Of a DNA stretch of 41,056 nt, positions 8,132 through 16,041 are shown in pieces (the stretch's first letter is position 1; every line of letters begins with the position of its first letter). The notes below the pieces were generated by a model, which saw only the letters and a program-made list of their open reading frames with translations, was not told the DNA's origin and made no database searches. Position numbers and translations under genes: made by a program. Source of the DNA: an uncultured Coriobacteriaceae bacterium (lineage in GTDB: Bacteria; Actinomycetota; Coriobacteriia; Coriobacteriales; UMGS124). The stretch is taken from NCBI GenBank assembly GCA_900539345.1, contig UQBS01000022.1, positions 1 through 41,056 on the forward strand. Direction: 5' to 3'.

Positions 8132-10086
8132 CGACGAAAAGAACCGCTGAGAGCACGCTCTCGCGCCGCACATTCTGCGCGCTGGCCGGCGCAGGCACGT
8201 TTGCCCTGGGCTTGGGCCTTGCGGGCTGCGGGCAGGACGTCGCCGACGATGAGATGGGCGGCGCCGTCGACTCCGATGAGGCGCGCGCGGTGGAGAAGGC
8301 GCCCACGGGTGACTATGTCTTGCGCGACCGCAAATCTATATACGCCGATGACGACGAGGACAGCGTGGTCGTGATGTACCTCACGGTTCGACGCGGCAAC
8401 TCCGGCGAGAGCACCGACCATACCTGGGAGGAGATCAACGCCCACTCCAAGTACTGGTACGAGGAGCAGGGCGTGGCTCAGTATGCCTGCGAGGCCATTC
8501 TGCAGATTGGTGACGAGACGGGGCCCTTGCCCGAGCAGCTTGGCTACACGGCGCTTGCTCCCAACGCAACGGTCAAGGTACGCGGCCAGAGCTCGTCGTA
8601 CTACTCGCAGAAGAACTACAAGATCAGCCTCAAGAAGGACAAGGGCTCTTGGCGCGACCAGACCGTCATCAACCTCAACAAGCACCAGCAGGAGGGGATG
8701 CGCTTCCGCAACAAGCTCGCCTTCGACCTGCTCAAGACCGTCCCGCAAATGACCTCGTGCCGCACGCAGTTCGTCCACCTCTACGTGTGCGACCAGACGC
8801 AGGATGGCACCAACGCGGTGTTTGAGGATTACGGCCTGTACACGCAGGTGGAGCAGCTCAGCAAAACCTACCTCAAGAACCACGACATGGACCGCTACGG
8901 GCAGCTCTACAAAATCGAGTCCTTCGAGTACTTCCGCTATCCCGAGGCGCTCAAGCTCAAGACCGACCCGACCTATGACGAGGCGGTCTTCAACGAGGTG
9001 CTTGAGTCGAAGGGCAACGACGACCACACGAAGCTTCTCGCCATGCTTGATGAGGTGAACGATTACGCGACCCCTATCGAGGATACGCTCGCCAAGTGGT
9101 TCGACGTCGAGAACCTCGTGTATTGGATGGCGTTCCACATGCTCATGGGCAACTATGACGTGCAGTCGCGCAACGCCTTCCTCTATAGCCCACAGAACGT
9201 CGAGAAGTTCTTTGTACTCTCGTGGGACAACGACGGCAGCCTTTTCCGCAAGGAGTGGGAGGTGCGCGAGCGCCTCGAGGGTATGGAATGGGAGCGCGGC
9301 GTAAGCAACTATTGGGGCATGGTGCTCTTCAACCGCGCGCTCAGGCTGCCCGACTTTCGTGCGGCGCTCGATGCGGCCGTTGAGGACCTGCTTGCCAACT
9401 ACCTGGGGCAAGAGCGCCTTGAGGAGATGGTGCGGGGGTATCGCGACACCGTTGAGCCCTTCGTGTACGCCCAGCCCGACATGCTCAGCGCCCCGCTTAC
9501 CGCCCAAGAGTACGACGTGGTGGCCCAGGCCATCCCTGAGGAGGTGCAGCTCAACTATGAGTCATACCTCGAATCGCTTCAAAAGCCGATGCCGTTTTAT
9601 ATTTCGACGCCCGTGCTCGAGGACGGGGAACTCGCATTGAGCTGGGACGCTTCGTACGACTTCGACGGCGAGATGATTTCCTATCGCGCGACGCTTGCGC
9701 GTGACCCCGACCTTGCCGACGTCGTCGCCACCGAGGACGACCTCATCATTCCCCAGCTCAGCGTGGACGACCCCGGCGAGGGCCAGTATTTCCTCAAGGT
9801 CGAGGCCACCAACGAGTCGGGCTATACGCAGGTGGCGTTCGACACGTATGTGCGCACCGATGACACGGCGCTGGGCAAGGCGTATGGCACGCTGTGCTTC
9901 TACATCATGGCCGACGGTTCCGTGGTGCTCGACGGCGGCTACGTGGACGAAGATTCGGACGCGGGCGACGCGGTGGATGCCGACGAGTCTGCGGAGGCGG
10001 ACGACGCGGAGGATGCCGACGGGGCGGGCGTGGACGCGGGCGACGCGGAGGACGCCGGCGCGACGAAGGCAGGCGAGGAGCGATGA
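8128..10086 (+). CDS. CotH-kinase-family lipoprotein
   Basis: 652 aa, start overlapping the pelG stop (ATGA). The N terminus has a twin-arginine motif (LSRRTF) followed by a lipobox LAGC with C34, so it looks like a Tat-exported lipoprotein. The CotH domain spans about residues 85-440 and shows RGQSSSYYSQKNYKISLK, the GLYTQVEQ segment and the VLSWDNDGS metal/active-site region. An FN3-like beta domain follows (about 495-585). The tail is a low-complexity Asp/Glu/Ala run, probably cell-wall or polycation contacting. CotH proteins are atypical protein kinases first known from spore coats, and CotH is often linked to VTC and DUF4956 genes. A role in cell-surface assembly of the Pel polymer is inferred from context only. 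Confidence 0.85.
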   Translation: MTTKRTAESTLSRRTFCALAGAGTFALGLGLAGCGQDVADDEMGGAVDSDEARAVEKAPTGDYVLRDRKSIYADDDEDSVVVMYLTVRRGNSGESTDHTWEEINAHSKYWYEEQGVAQYACEAILQIGDETGPLPEQLGYTALAPNATVKVRGQSSSYYSQKNYKISLKKDKGSWRDQTVINLNKHQQEGMRFRNKLAFDLLKTVPQMTSCRTQFVHLYVCDQTQDGTNAVFEDYGLYTQVEQLSKTYLKNHDMDRYGQLYKIESFEYFRYPEALKLKTDPTYDEAVFNEVLESKGNDDHTKLLAMLDEVNDYATPIEDTLAKWFDVENLVYWMAFHMLMGNYDVQSRNAFLYSPQNVEKFFVLSWDNDGSLFRKEWEVRERLEGMEWERGVSNYWGMVLFNRALRLPDFRAALDAAVEDLLANYLGQERLEEMVRGYRDTVEPFVYAQPDMLSAPLTAQEYDVVAQAIPEEVQLNYESYLESLQKPMPFYISTPVLEDGELALSWDASYDFDGEMISYRATLARDPDLADVVATEDDLIIPQLSVDDPGEGQYFLKVEATNESGYTQVAFDTYVRTDDTALGKAYGTLCFYIMADGSVVLDGGYVDEDSDAGDAVDADESAEADDAEDADGAGVDAGDAEDAGATKAGEER

Positions 10087-10901
10087 GCCTGCGCTTGTTC
10101 TCTCGTGCGGATGTGGGCGCGCCGGGGTCTGCGGGCGGGGTGGCTGGCCTGGAGCCGTCGGCTCGCCCTGTGCGCAGGCAGTTCCGCAACGAGTGGAAGT
10201 ACTACATCTCCCTGTGGGACGCCGATGCCCTTCGCGCCAGGATTGCGGCGGCCGTGCCGCATGACGAGCATGCGCCCGAGGGTGGCTATGCCATCCGCAG
10301 CCTGTACTTCGACGACTACTGGGACAGTGCCTACCACAACAAGATTGATGGCGTGCAATACCGCACCAAGTGGCGCGTGCGCATCTACAACTACTCGGAT
10401 GCCACTATCAAGCTGGAGCGCAAGGTGAAGGACGGCGCGTACATCTACAAGCAGTCTGCCCGCCTCAGCCGCGAGGAGTTCGAGCGCATTATCGACGGGG
10501 ACTACGCGTTTCTCCTGGCAAACCCCCAGAACCTCTGCCGCGAGTTCTACGTGGCGTGCGTGAGCCAGGTCATGCGCCCCAAGGTCATCGTCGACTACGA
10601 GCGCGAGCCGTTCGTCTTCGACGCGGGCACCGTGCGTATCACGTTCGACTCCAACCTGCGCGCCGCTGCCGCGACGGGCGACATCTTCAACCCCAACCTG
10701 CCCACCTACGATGTCTTGCCGTACGGCAAGACCATTCTGGAGGTCAAGTTCACGGAGTTCTACCCCCAGTTCATTCGCGAGATGTTGCCGCCGGGCGCCC
10801 ATGACCTGTCGGCCATCTCCAAGTACGTGCTGTGCTACGAGCAGATGCACCACCGCTCCGACGTTCTCTCCATGCTCACTAAGTCCGAAAAGGCCTGGTA
10901 A
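10083..10901 (+). CDS. VTC-domain protein (polyphosphate polymerase-like)
   Basis: 272 aa from an ATG overlapping the CotH stop (ATGA). After a short variable N terminus, RNEWKYYIS begins a VTC domain. It has the beta-tunnel features RSLYFDDYWDSAYHNKIDG, basic strands KWRVRIYNY and KLERKVKDG, and a late ILEVKFTE segment carrying the expected Glu/Lys. In yeast Vtc4 this fold makes polyphosphate from ATP inside a basic tunnel. Bacterial relatives sit next to CotH and DUF4956 genes, as here, but their product is not established to my knowledge. No transmembrane helix is present, so it is cytosolic. Confidence 0.85.
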   Translation: MSLRLFSRADVGAPGSAGGVAGLEPSARPVRRQFRNEWKYYISLWDADALRARIAAAVPHDEHAPEGGYAIRSLYFDDYWDSAYHNKIDGVQYRTKWRVRIYNYSDATIKLERKVKDGAYIYKQSARLSREEFERIIDGDYAFLLANPQNLCREFYVACVSQVMRPKVIVDYEREPFVFDAGTVRITFDSNLRAAAATGDIFNPNLPTYDVLPYGKTILEVKFTEFYPQFIREMLPPGAHDLSAISKYVLCYEQMHHRSDVLSMLTKSEKAW

Positions 10902-10956
10902 AGGCTGTATAGATAGCAACCGCGCCGCGTTTTAGGTTTGAAAGGAAACACCCTCG

Positions 10957-11640
10957 ATGAGCTTCCAAGACTTCTTCAAGAACTCCGTGTGGGAGGACTT
11001 CCTCTCGCGCCAGGCTGTCACTTCCTCGACCCTCACTTCGATGATTGTCTCGATGCTCGTTGCCCTGGCGTTGGGCCTGTTCATCTACGTCATCTACCGG
11101 CGGTTCTTTGGCGGCGTGGTGTTCTCGCGCTCCTTCGCCACGACGCTTGTGGGCATGTGCGTGCTCACGTGCATGGTGACGCTGGCCATTTCCACCAACG
11201 TCGTCATCTCGCTGGGTATGGTGGGCGCCCTGTCAATCGTGCGCTACCGTACCGCCGTCAAGGACCCGATGGATCTGCTCTATCTCTTCTGGGCCATCAC
11301 CGCAGGCATCACTGCGGGAGCGAGCCTCTATGCGCTCGCTGCCATCTCGAGCGTCGTGATGGTGGCCGTGGTGTGGGTGCTCTACGTGCGCCAGCAGTCT
11401 GGGTCCATCTTCCTCATGGTGGCCCACTACGAGGGTCAGCGCGCCGGTGACGAGATCCTGCGCCGCATGGGAGGCACGAAGTTCCAGCTCAAGAGCACCA
11501 CGCTGCGCAAGGGCGTGACAGAGATGATCGTCGAGGTGTTCTGCAAGAACAACGAGACGGCGTTCGTCGAGAAGATCGAGGCCATTGAGGGCGTGAACGA
11601 CGTGACGCTGGTCCAATACAACGGCGAGTACCATGGCTAA
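10957..11640 (+). CDS. DUF4956 membrane protein
   Basis: 227 aa; RBS AAAGGAAA (10941-10948) before the ATG at 10957. Hydrophobic helices occupy roughly residues 25-48, 56-90 and 100-135. The family signature GMVGALSIVRYRTAVKDPMDL, with Arg residues between helices, is clear. A soluble C-terminal alpha/beta domain (about 150-227) ends with EGVNDVTLVQYNGEYHG, reminiscent of ACT-like folds. DUF4956 proteins usually neighbour VTC and CotH genes and are of unknown function; a channel or partner role for the VTC protein is a guess. The 55-nt gap before it is the largest inside the operon. Confidence 0.85.
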   Translation: MSFQDFFKNSVWEDFLSRQAVTSSTLTSMIVSMLVALALGLFIYVIYRRFFGGVVFSRSFATTLVGMCVLTCMVTLAISTNVVISLGMVGALSIVRYRTAVKDPMDLLYLFWAITAGITAGASLYALAAISSVVMVAVVWVLYVRQQSGSIFLMVAHYEGQRAGDEILRRMGGTKFQLKSTTLRKGVTEMIVEVFCKNNETAFVEKIEAIEGVNDVTLVQYNGEYHG

Positions 11641-13333
11641 CGTGGCACCCGAATGCGCTGCGGATGCGTTTGGCGAAGACTCACGTACGTCCCGTATGCA
11701 AGGTCTTTGCCCGCGTCGCCGTAGCGCGACCGAGCGCATGGGGGATGAATCGGCGGCCGCCACGGGTGACATCGCTGACAGAGATGCCGAAGGGGCGGAG
11801 CACGACAGTGCTTGCGTTTCCGATGTGGCGGAGGACACCGCGAGCGGAGGCGCTAGCGGAGATGCTGGAATCATGGCGCGCGATGGTTCGGATGCGTTTG
11901 GCGGGCGCCGCCGTGGCGATTCTGAGCGCGCGAAATCGCATATGTCTGGCGGCAAGCGTCGTTTTCGGCTGCCGTTGTCGGCGGTCGTTATCTGTGTGTG
12001 CCTCGTGGTCGTGGCGGTCTCGCTTGTTGTATATGTCGACTCGTTGAGTTTCACGGTGCGGCCCACCTATGCCTCGGCTGATTCGAATCCTCTTATGGGA
12101 TTTGCCGCCGCTGCCGACGACAAGAGCGCGGCTGAAAACGAGCAGCTTGTGTATATCGACCTCACGTGGGCCGAGTGGGAGCCTGAGGAGGGCACTTTTG
12201 ACATCGCCGCGCTAGAGAAGAAAAACAACATTGCCCGTTGGCGTGCCGAGGGCAAGCATGCCGTGCTGCGCTTCGTGTGCGACGTCCCCGGCAACGAGGC
12301 CCATCGCGACATCCCCCAGTGGCTTTACGAGCAGACCGGCGATGGGGCGGACTACGACAACGAGTACGGTAAAGGGTATGCGCCCGATTATTCCAACGCC
12401 ACGTTCAGGGCGGCCCATGCCCGCGCCATCGCGGCGCTCGGCGCTTGGGCGAGTCAGGACACGTTCGTCTCGTATGTGGAGCTGGGAAGCCTGGGTCACT
12501 GGGGCGAGTGGCACACGCTTGAGGAGTCGGGCGTTCCTGCCATGCCCGAGGAGCGCGTCTGCCGGGAATACTATTCCCAATATCAGAGCGCATTTCCGCA
12601 AGCGCGCCTTTTGACCAGGCGAAACTATGCCTTGAGCGTCGATAGCGGGGCGGGTGTGTACAACGACATGACCGGGTCGTCCGATGATACGCTCGAGTGG
12701 CTTGCCTGGCAGTTGGCGGGCGGCTCGCAAGAGGTCGCCGATTACGAGATTGCCTATTCTCCCGTTGAGGACATCTGGCGCACCGCGCCGGTGGGAGGCG
12801 AGTTCACGAGCTCGCTCGACATGGGCTACATGCTGGGCGACAACATCGTCCAGACGCTCAACCTGCTGCGTTCCTCGCACATGACCTTCATCGGCCCACA
12901 TTATCCCAAGGGGGAATATGCCGAGAGTGCAGGCGCGCATATGGTGAGCGGGTTTTTGGGATACCGCCTTTGGGTGTCGGAGCTCGACGTGCGCTTCGAT
13001 GCGCTTACGCGCTGTTGGGACATCACCATGAAGTGGCGAAACGACGGCGTCGCCCCGCTCTATGCCGACTGGCCCGTCACGCTCGAGCTGCGTGATGCGT
13101 CCGGCGAGGTGGTCTATGACGCTGCGCTGCCCCTGGTATTGTCCGACCTTTGCGACGGCGAGGAGTTCACGGTCAAGGCGTCCGTGCCGTTTGACCAGCG
13201 CTATTGGGATGGCTTCACCATCGGCGTCGGCATCACCGACCCGCTCACGGGTGACTACGCCGTGCGGCTTTCCAGCGACACCCCCTACCTGCCCGACGGC
13301 CTCAACGTCCTCTACGAGGAGCCTGCCCGCTAG
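11633..13333 (+). CDS. Membrane-anchored DUF4832/DUF4874-type barrel protein
   Basis: 566 aa from an ATG 8 nt inside the DUF4956 end. Residues 1-105 are a low-complexity cytoplasmic tail. A start at M104 (11942) would remove it, but translational overlap favours the upstream ATG. One membrane helix (about 112-137) leads to an external domain (about 145-470) matching DUF4832: NPLMGFA, YIDLTWAEWEPEEGTFD, VLRFVCDVPG, and VELGSLGHWGEWH carrying E283 and E292. A beta-sandwich domain ends the protein. These families belong to the TIM-barrel glycoside-hydrolase clan, so E283/E292 are candidate catalytic acids. Because the operon lacks PelA's hydrolase domain, this is the likely Pel-processing glycosidase, by inference. 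Confidence 0.75.
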   Translation: MANVAPECAADAFGEDSRTSRMQGLCPRRRSATERMGDESAAATGDIADRDAEGAEHDSACVSDVAEDTASGGASGDAGIMARDGSDAFGGRRRGDSERAKSHMSGGKRRFRLPLSAVVICVCLVVVAVSLVVYVDSLSFTVRPTYASADSNPLMGFAAAADDKSAAENEQLVYIDLTWAEWEPEEGTFDIAALEKKNNIARWRAEGKHAVLRFVCDVPGNEAHRDIPQWLYEQTGDGADYDNEYGKGYAPDYSNATFRAAHARAIAALGAWASQDTFVSYVELGSLGHWGEWHTLEESGVPAMPEERVCREYYSQYQSAFPQARLLTRRNYALSVDSGAGVYNDMTGSSDDTLEWLAWQLAGGSQEVADYEIAYSPVEDIWRTAPVGGEFTSSLDMGYMLGDNIVQTLNLLRSSHMTFIGPHYPKGEYAESAGAHMVSGFLGYRLWVSELDVRFDALTRCWDITMKWRNDGVAPLYADWPVTLELRDASGEVVYDAALPLVLSDLCDGEEFTVKASVPFDQRYWDGFTIGVGITDPLTGDYAVRLSSDTPYLPDGLNVLYEEPAR

Positions 13334-13392
13334 ACGAGATGAACGGGCGGTTCCTTCCCGGCGGTGGCGTTGGGCAGTTCGGACAATGGGCG

Positions 13393-13427
13393 ACGCGGCC
13401 AGGCTCCAATGGAGGACTTGGCCGCGT
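13393..13427. terminator. Hairpin between convergent genes
   Basis: ACGCGGCC (13393-13400) pairs with GGCCGCGT (13420-13427), and CTCC/GGAG pair within the loop. It lies between the end of the Pel operon and the end of the minus-strand methyltransferase gene, where a bidirectional terminator would be expected. The nearest T tract on the + strand (13440-13444) is 13 nt away. Confidence 0.5.
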
Positions 13428-13436
13428 TGTCCGACG

Positions 13437-14073
13437 TTACTTTTTCGCTACCAGATGCGCCCGGAAACCCTTCTGGGCAGCGAGCTGTTCAATCGCAAAA
13501 CCTGCCGCCTCCACAAGCTCGCGGAATTCCCCCATCTTCAGTATGCGCACATCGCCATGGCCGGCCAGGCGTGCGAGCGGCAGTTCGAAGGTGTTCATGA
13601 GCCAAACCGCAATGTCGTTTGACGTATAGTCGCGCAGAATAAGCTTGCCGCCGGGGCGCAGCGCGCGATGGGCTTCGCGCAGAAAGGCACCCGGATTGGG
13701 ATAGTGGTGGAAGCTGTTAGCGCATAGGACCGCATCGAAGCTCCCATCGCCGAAAGGCAGGTTCTCGGCGTCGCCCACTATGAATTCGGCGTTTGGAAGC
13801 TTTTTCGATTGGGCGACCTCAATCATCGCCGGCGTGATGTCGAGGCCTACGAAGTGTTTTTTTGGGGTACTTCTTGGAGAGAAGCTCAATGACAGTGCCC
13901 GTGCCGCAGCCCACGTCGAGCACGTTATCGAAGGAATCACGCTCGAGCTCTGTCAGCATGGGCGGATAGTCGTCCTTGCATATCTCGTAGATGCCCGCAT
14001 GATTGGTCTCATATATCTTCGCCGCCTTGGTGAACTCCCTGATAGAGAGCTGCTTGTACTGGTCGGGTGTCAT
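13437..14073 (-). pseudogene. Class I SAM-dependent methyltransferase, frameshifted
   Basis: Two overlapping minus-strand frames make one methyltransferase of about 211 aa. The first (start 14073) carries the SAM-binding motif VLDVGCGTGTV and runs to YPKK. The second continues with HFVGLDITPAMIEVA, GDAENLPFGDGSFDAV, the HHYPNPGAFLREAHRALRPGG motif and a normal C terminus ending VAKK. The switch falls on a run of seven T on the + strand (13857-13863, A7 on the coding strand); removing one A restores the full protein. This is either a recent loss, a phase-variable homopolymer or a sequencing error. Downstream motifs are intact, so any loss is recent. The substrate is unknown (UbiE/Methyltransf_11 type). 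It is divergent from the ATC-hydrolase-like gene across a palindrome. Confidence 0.8.
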
Positions 14074-14093
14074 CGCTGCTTCTCTTTCCGAAA

Positions 14094-14115
14094 AATGTTA
14101 TCCTCGCATAACATT
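14094..14115. promoter_or_regulatory. Perfect inverted repeat, operator candidate
   Basis: AATGTTAT (14094-14101) and ATAACATT (14108-14115) are exact reverse complements with a 6-bp spacer. The site lies 21 bp before the methyltransferase start and about 100 bp before the ATC-hydrolase-like start, so one dimeric repressor could control both. No regulator gene is adjacent. Confidence 0.6.
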
Positions 14116-14175
14116 CTAACAGAATTTCCGGACGGTTCCCCCCTGGCTCTGCGCGTTGTCACGGACAACGCAGAC

Positions 14176-14196
14176 TGGCTCCATTGCCCGGAGCCA
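14176..14196 (+). promoter_or_regulatory. Small hairpin before an RBS
   Basis: TGGCTCC (14176-14182) pairs with GGAGCCA (14190-14196) over a 7-nt loop, ending about 5 nt before the AGGAAG RBS of the next gene. It could influence translation or simply be the leader structure. Confidence 0.35.
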
Positions 14197-14212
14197 GGCG
14201 AGGAAGTGCGGC

Positions 14213-14830
14213 ATGGATACCGAGAAAGCCCTTAAGTCATACACCAAGCTCTTTGGCACGACGCTCGCGCGCAACCAGGTGGCAGATAGCGGCGAGATTT
14301 CGCAGGTATTCAAAGTCCGTCTCGCGAACATGTACGCTTCTGAGGATTTCCGCCGACACAGTGCCTACCCCAGCATCGACACCGTGAAGGTATACGCCGT
14401 CATTGCGCTTGGCCTCGAGCTGTGCGAGCGTGGATATTCCGACGAGAAGATCATCGGCCTGGTCAAAAGCGCCTTCGCCAACTCCAAGCGACTCTTCTAT
14501 GCTATCGAGGCAGTTGTCGACCTTTTCCCCTGCTGCTATGCGATCGTTCGCAAGTGGAACATACAAGACCACGCTGCGCGTATTGCCGACGGCAGTATCG
14601 ATTACGATTTCTTTGAGGCAGACGAAAAGCACGTGGCGTACTCCATTTCAGGCTGCCGATACGTCGAGATGTTCGAACACTATGGCGTGCAATCGCTCTG
14701 CAAGGTCTTCTGCATGAGCGACACCATGGCCTACGATCACCTGACTCGGCATGTGCGCTTCATCCGCCACTCTGACCTCTCCGAAGGTCCTGCCTGCCAA
14801 GACGAGATTATCAATCTACATGCACGGTAG
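14213..14830 (+). CDS. ATC-hydrolase-like protein (L-2-amino-thiazoline-4-carboxylate hydrolase family)
   Basis: 205 aa from the ATG at 14213, which has AGGAAG 7 nt upstream; a longer in-frame start at 14156 lacks this. The protein is soluble and helical in its first half (KVYAVIALGLELCERGYS). The C-terminal half has the family pattern: a Cys-x-Tyr segment (GCRYVEMFEHYGVQSLC), then VFCMSDTMAYDHL, a basic strand (VRFIRHSDLSEG) and a last Cys (PACQDE). In Pseudomonas the founding enzyme opens ATC to S-carbamoyl-cysteine in cysteine synthesis; the many anaerobe homologues have no proven substrate. No cysteine pathway genes lie nearby, so the reaction is not assigned. Confidence 0.6.
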   Translation: MDTEKALKSYTKLFGTTLARNQVADSGEISQVFKVRLANMYASEDFRRHSAYPSIDTVKVYAVIALGLELCERGYSDEKIIGLVKSAFANSKRLFYAIEAVVDLFPCCYAIVRKWNIQDHAARIADGSIDYDFFEADEKHVAYSISGCRYVEMFEHYGVQSLCKVFCMSDTMAYDHLTRHVRFIRHSDLSEGPACQDEIINLHAR

Positions 14831-14881
14831 CCGGAAGTGCAGCCTGGCCCTATTGACTGGGCAACTGAATGCTATACATGC

Positions 14882-14910
14882 TTTACAAATGAGGGTTATC
14901 GAGCTAGACT
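14882..14910 (+). promoter_or_regulatory. Promoter of the toxin-antitoxin pair
   Basis: TTTACA (14882-14887) and TAGACT (14905-14910) are separated by exactly 17 bp, about 36 nt before the antitoxin start. A second -35-like TTGACT occurs at 14853-14858. Confidence 0.5.
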
Positions 14911-14945
14911 GGCCGTGAAGCAGCGGGCGCGAAAGGCGGTGGGCC

Positions 14946-15359
14946 ATGGTTGTCGCGGTGGTGGAAAGGGAGTCCCGGGCGGGTGCAACGGCCCAGATAA
15001 ACGCTCGGTTGAACCCTGCGCTCAAACAGCGCGGCGATGAGGCGCTGTTGGGAGCGGGGCTGTCGCCTTCGCAGGCAATCCGTGCGCTCTGGGAACTTGC
15101 CGCGCGCAACACCGACAACCCTGAAGCGATTCAGAGGGCGCTTTTTCCCGAGAGGGCTGAGGCGCAGGAGGCCGAATTGAGCGCCGTGCAGCGCTGCCGT
15201 GCCGAGGCGATTGGCAAGGGGGCGCACGTTGTTGAGGACGCGTATCGGGCAATGGGGGTCGTTCTCGCGCCCTCTTTCACTGTGGGCCTCTCCTATGATG
15301 AGCTGCAGGATTTGGCGTATCAGGAGCGTTACGGCGAGCTGATGGGGTGGGAGTCGTGA
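14946..15359 (+). CDS. RelB/DinJ-family antitoxin
   Basis: 137 aa. The N-terminal third has the ribbon-helix-helix pattern of RelB/DinJ antitoxins: a short strand (ATAQINARLNPALKQRG) then helices DEALLGAGLSPSQAIRALWE, which would bind DNA and autoregulate. The C-terminal half is charged (PERAEAQEAELSAVQ) and ends SYDELQDLAYQERYGELMG, the part expected to wrap the toxin. It is somewhat longer than typical RelB/DinJ (about 90 aa). The next gene, a PIN toxin, starts inside its 3' end, the usual antitoxin-first order. Pairing of RelB-type antitoxin with a PIN toxin is a recombined but known combination. Confidence 0.72.
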   Translation: MVVAVVERESRAGATAQINARLNPALKQRGDEALLGAGLSPSQAIRALWELAARNTDNPEAIQRALFPERAEAQEAELSAVQRCRAEAIGKGAHVVEDAYRAMGVVLAPSFTVGLSYDELQDLAYQERYGELMGWES

Positions 15360-15871
15360 GCGTGCCCTGGCGCTCGATTGTTGTGGACACCAACATATGG
15401 CTCGACTACTTCCTGGGATTGAGGGCTGGTTCTCAACAGGCCCGTGAGCTGCTCGACGCCGCAAATCGTGCAGGCATCGAGCTGCTGTACGCGGTCACGA
15501 GCACAAAGGACCTGTTCTATCTCATAAGCGCCGACTTTAAAAGGAGCTATCGCCTGCAATTTGGGAACGCGACGCCTGAAGTAGGAGCGAAGGCGGCGGG
15601 CGAGGTGGCCTGGAGTTGCCTTTCGGTCATGGATGAGATTGCAACTGCGGTAGCGTGCGATCAGGCGGACGTATGGATGGCTCGCAAACAGCGGTGCCTG
15701 CATGAGGATTACGAGGACAACCTCGTCGTGGCGGCGGCGCAGCGCGCCCGTGCCGATTGTCTGGTGACCAACGACCAAAACCTTCTCAAGCACAGCCCCG
15801 TCGCTGCCCTTTCCTGCGCCGATGCGCTGGCATATCTGCAGGCGCTTGAACCTGCGGACAGCTTGCGATAG
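15347..15871 (+). CDS. PIN-domain ribonuclease toxin (VapC-like)
   Basis: Up to 174 aa from a GTG at 15347; a GTG at 15356 overlapping the antitoxin stop is equally possible. It has the PIN acidic constellation: VVDTNIWLDYF at the N terminus, an STKDLFYLIS segment, HEDYEDNLVVAAA, and CLVTNDQNLL near the C terminus. These Asp/Glu residues bind Mg/Mn and cut RNA, usually tRNA or rRNA in VapC toxins. Overlap with the antitoxin gene indicates coupled translation. The gene ends before a palindromic hairpin. The target RNA cannot be told from sequence. Confidence 0.8.
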   Translation: MGVVSVPWRSIVVDTNIWLDYFLGLRAGSQQARELLDAANRAGIELLYAVTSTKDLFYLISADFKRSYRLQFGNATPEVGAKAAGEVAWSCLSVMDEIATAVACDQADVWMARKQRCLHEDYEDNLVVAAAQRARADCLVTNDQNLLKHSPVAALSCADALAYLQALEPADSLR

Positions 15872-15895
15872 CGGGGCCCGTTCGCCGTTCTCCAT

Positions 15896-15923
15896 GCCTG
15901 ACAATCGAGCCAAACTGTCAGGC
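15896..15923. terminator. Palindromic hairpin after the TA operon
   Basis: GCCTGACA (15896-15903) pairs perfectly with TGTCAGGC (15916-15923) over a 12-nt loop, 24 nt after the toxin stop. It lacks a T tract, so it may instead be an operator of the downstream ferredoxin gene. The rest of 15872-16041 shows only a very strong RBS (GAGGAGAGGGAG, 16024-16035). Confidence 0.4.
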
Positions 15924-16041
15924 TGCGAGCGCAGCGGGTGATGGCGAGTCCGGATTCTCGCGTTGTACACTCCGCATAAGCCCAACGGGAGGGGCTTGCG
16001 CGGGGGGAGACCGCGCGTACAACGAGGAGAGGGAGAACATC

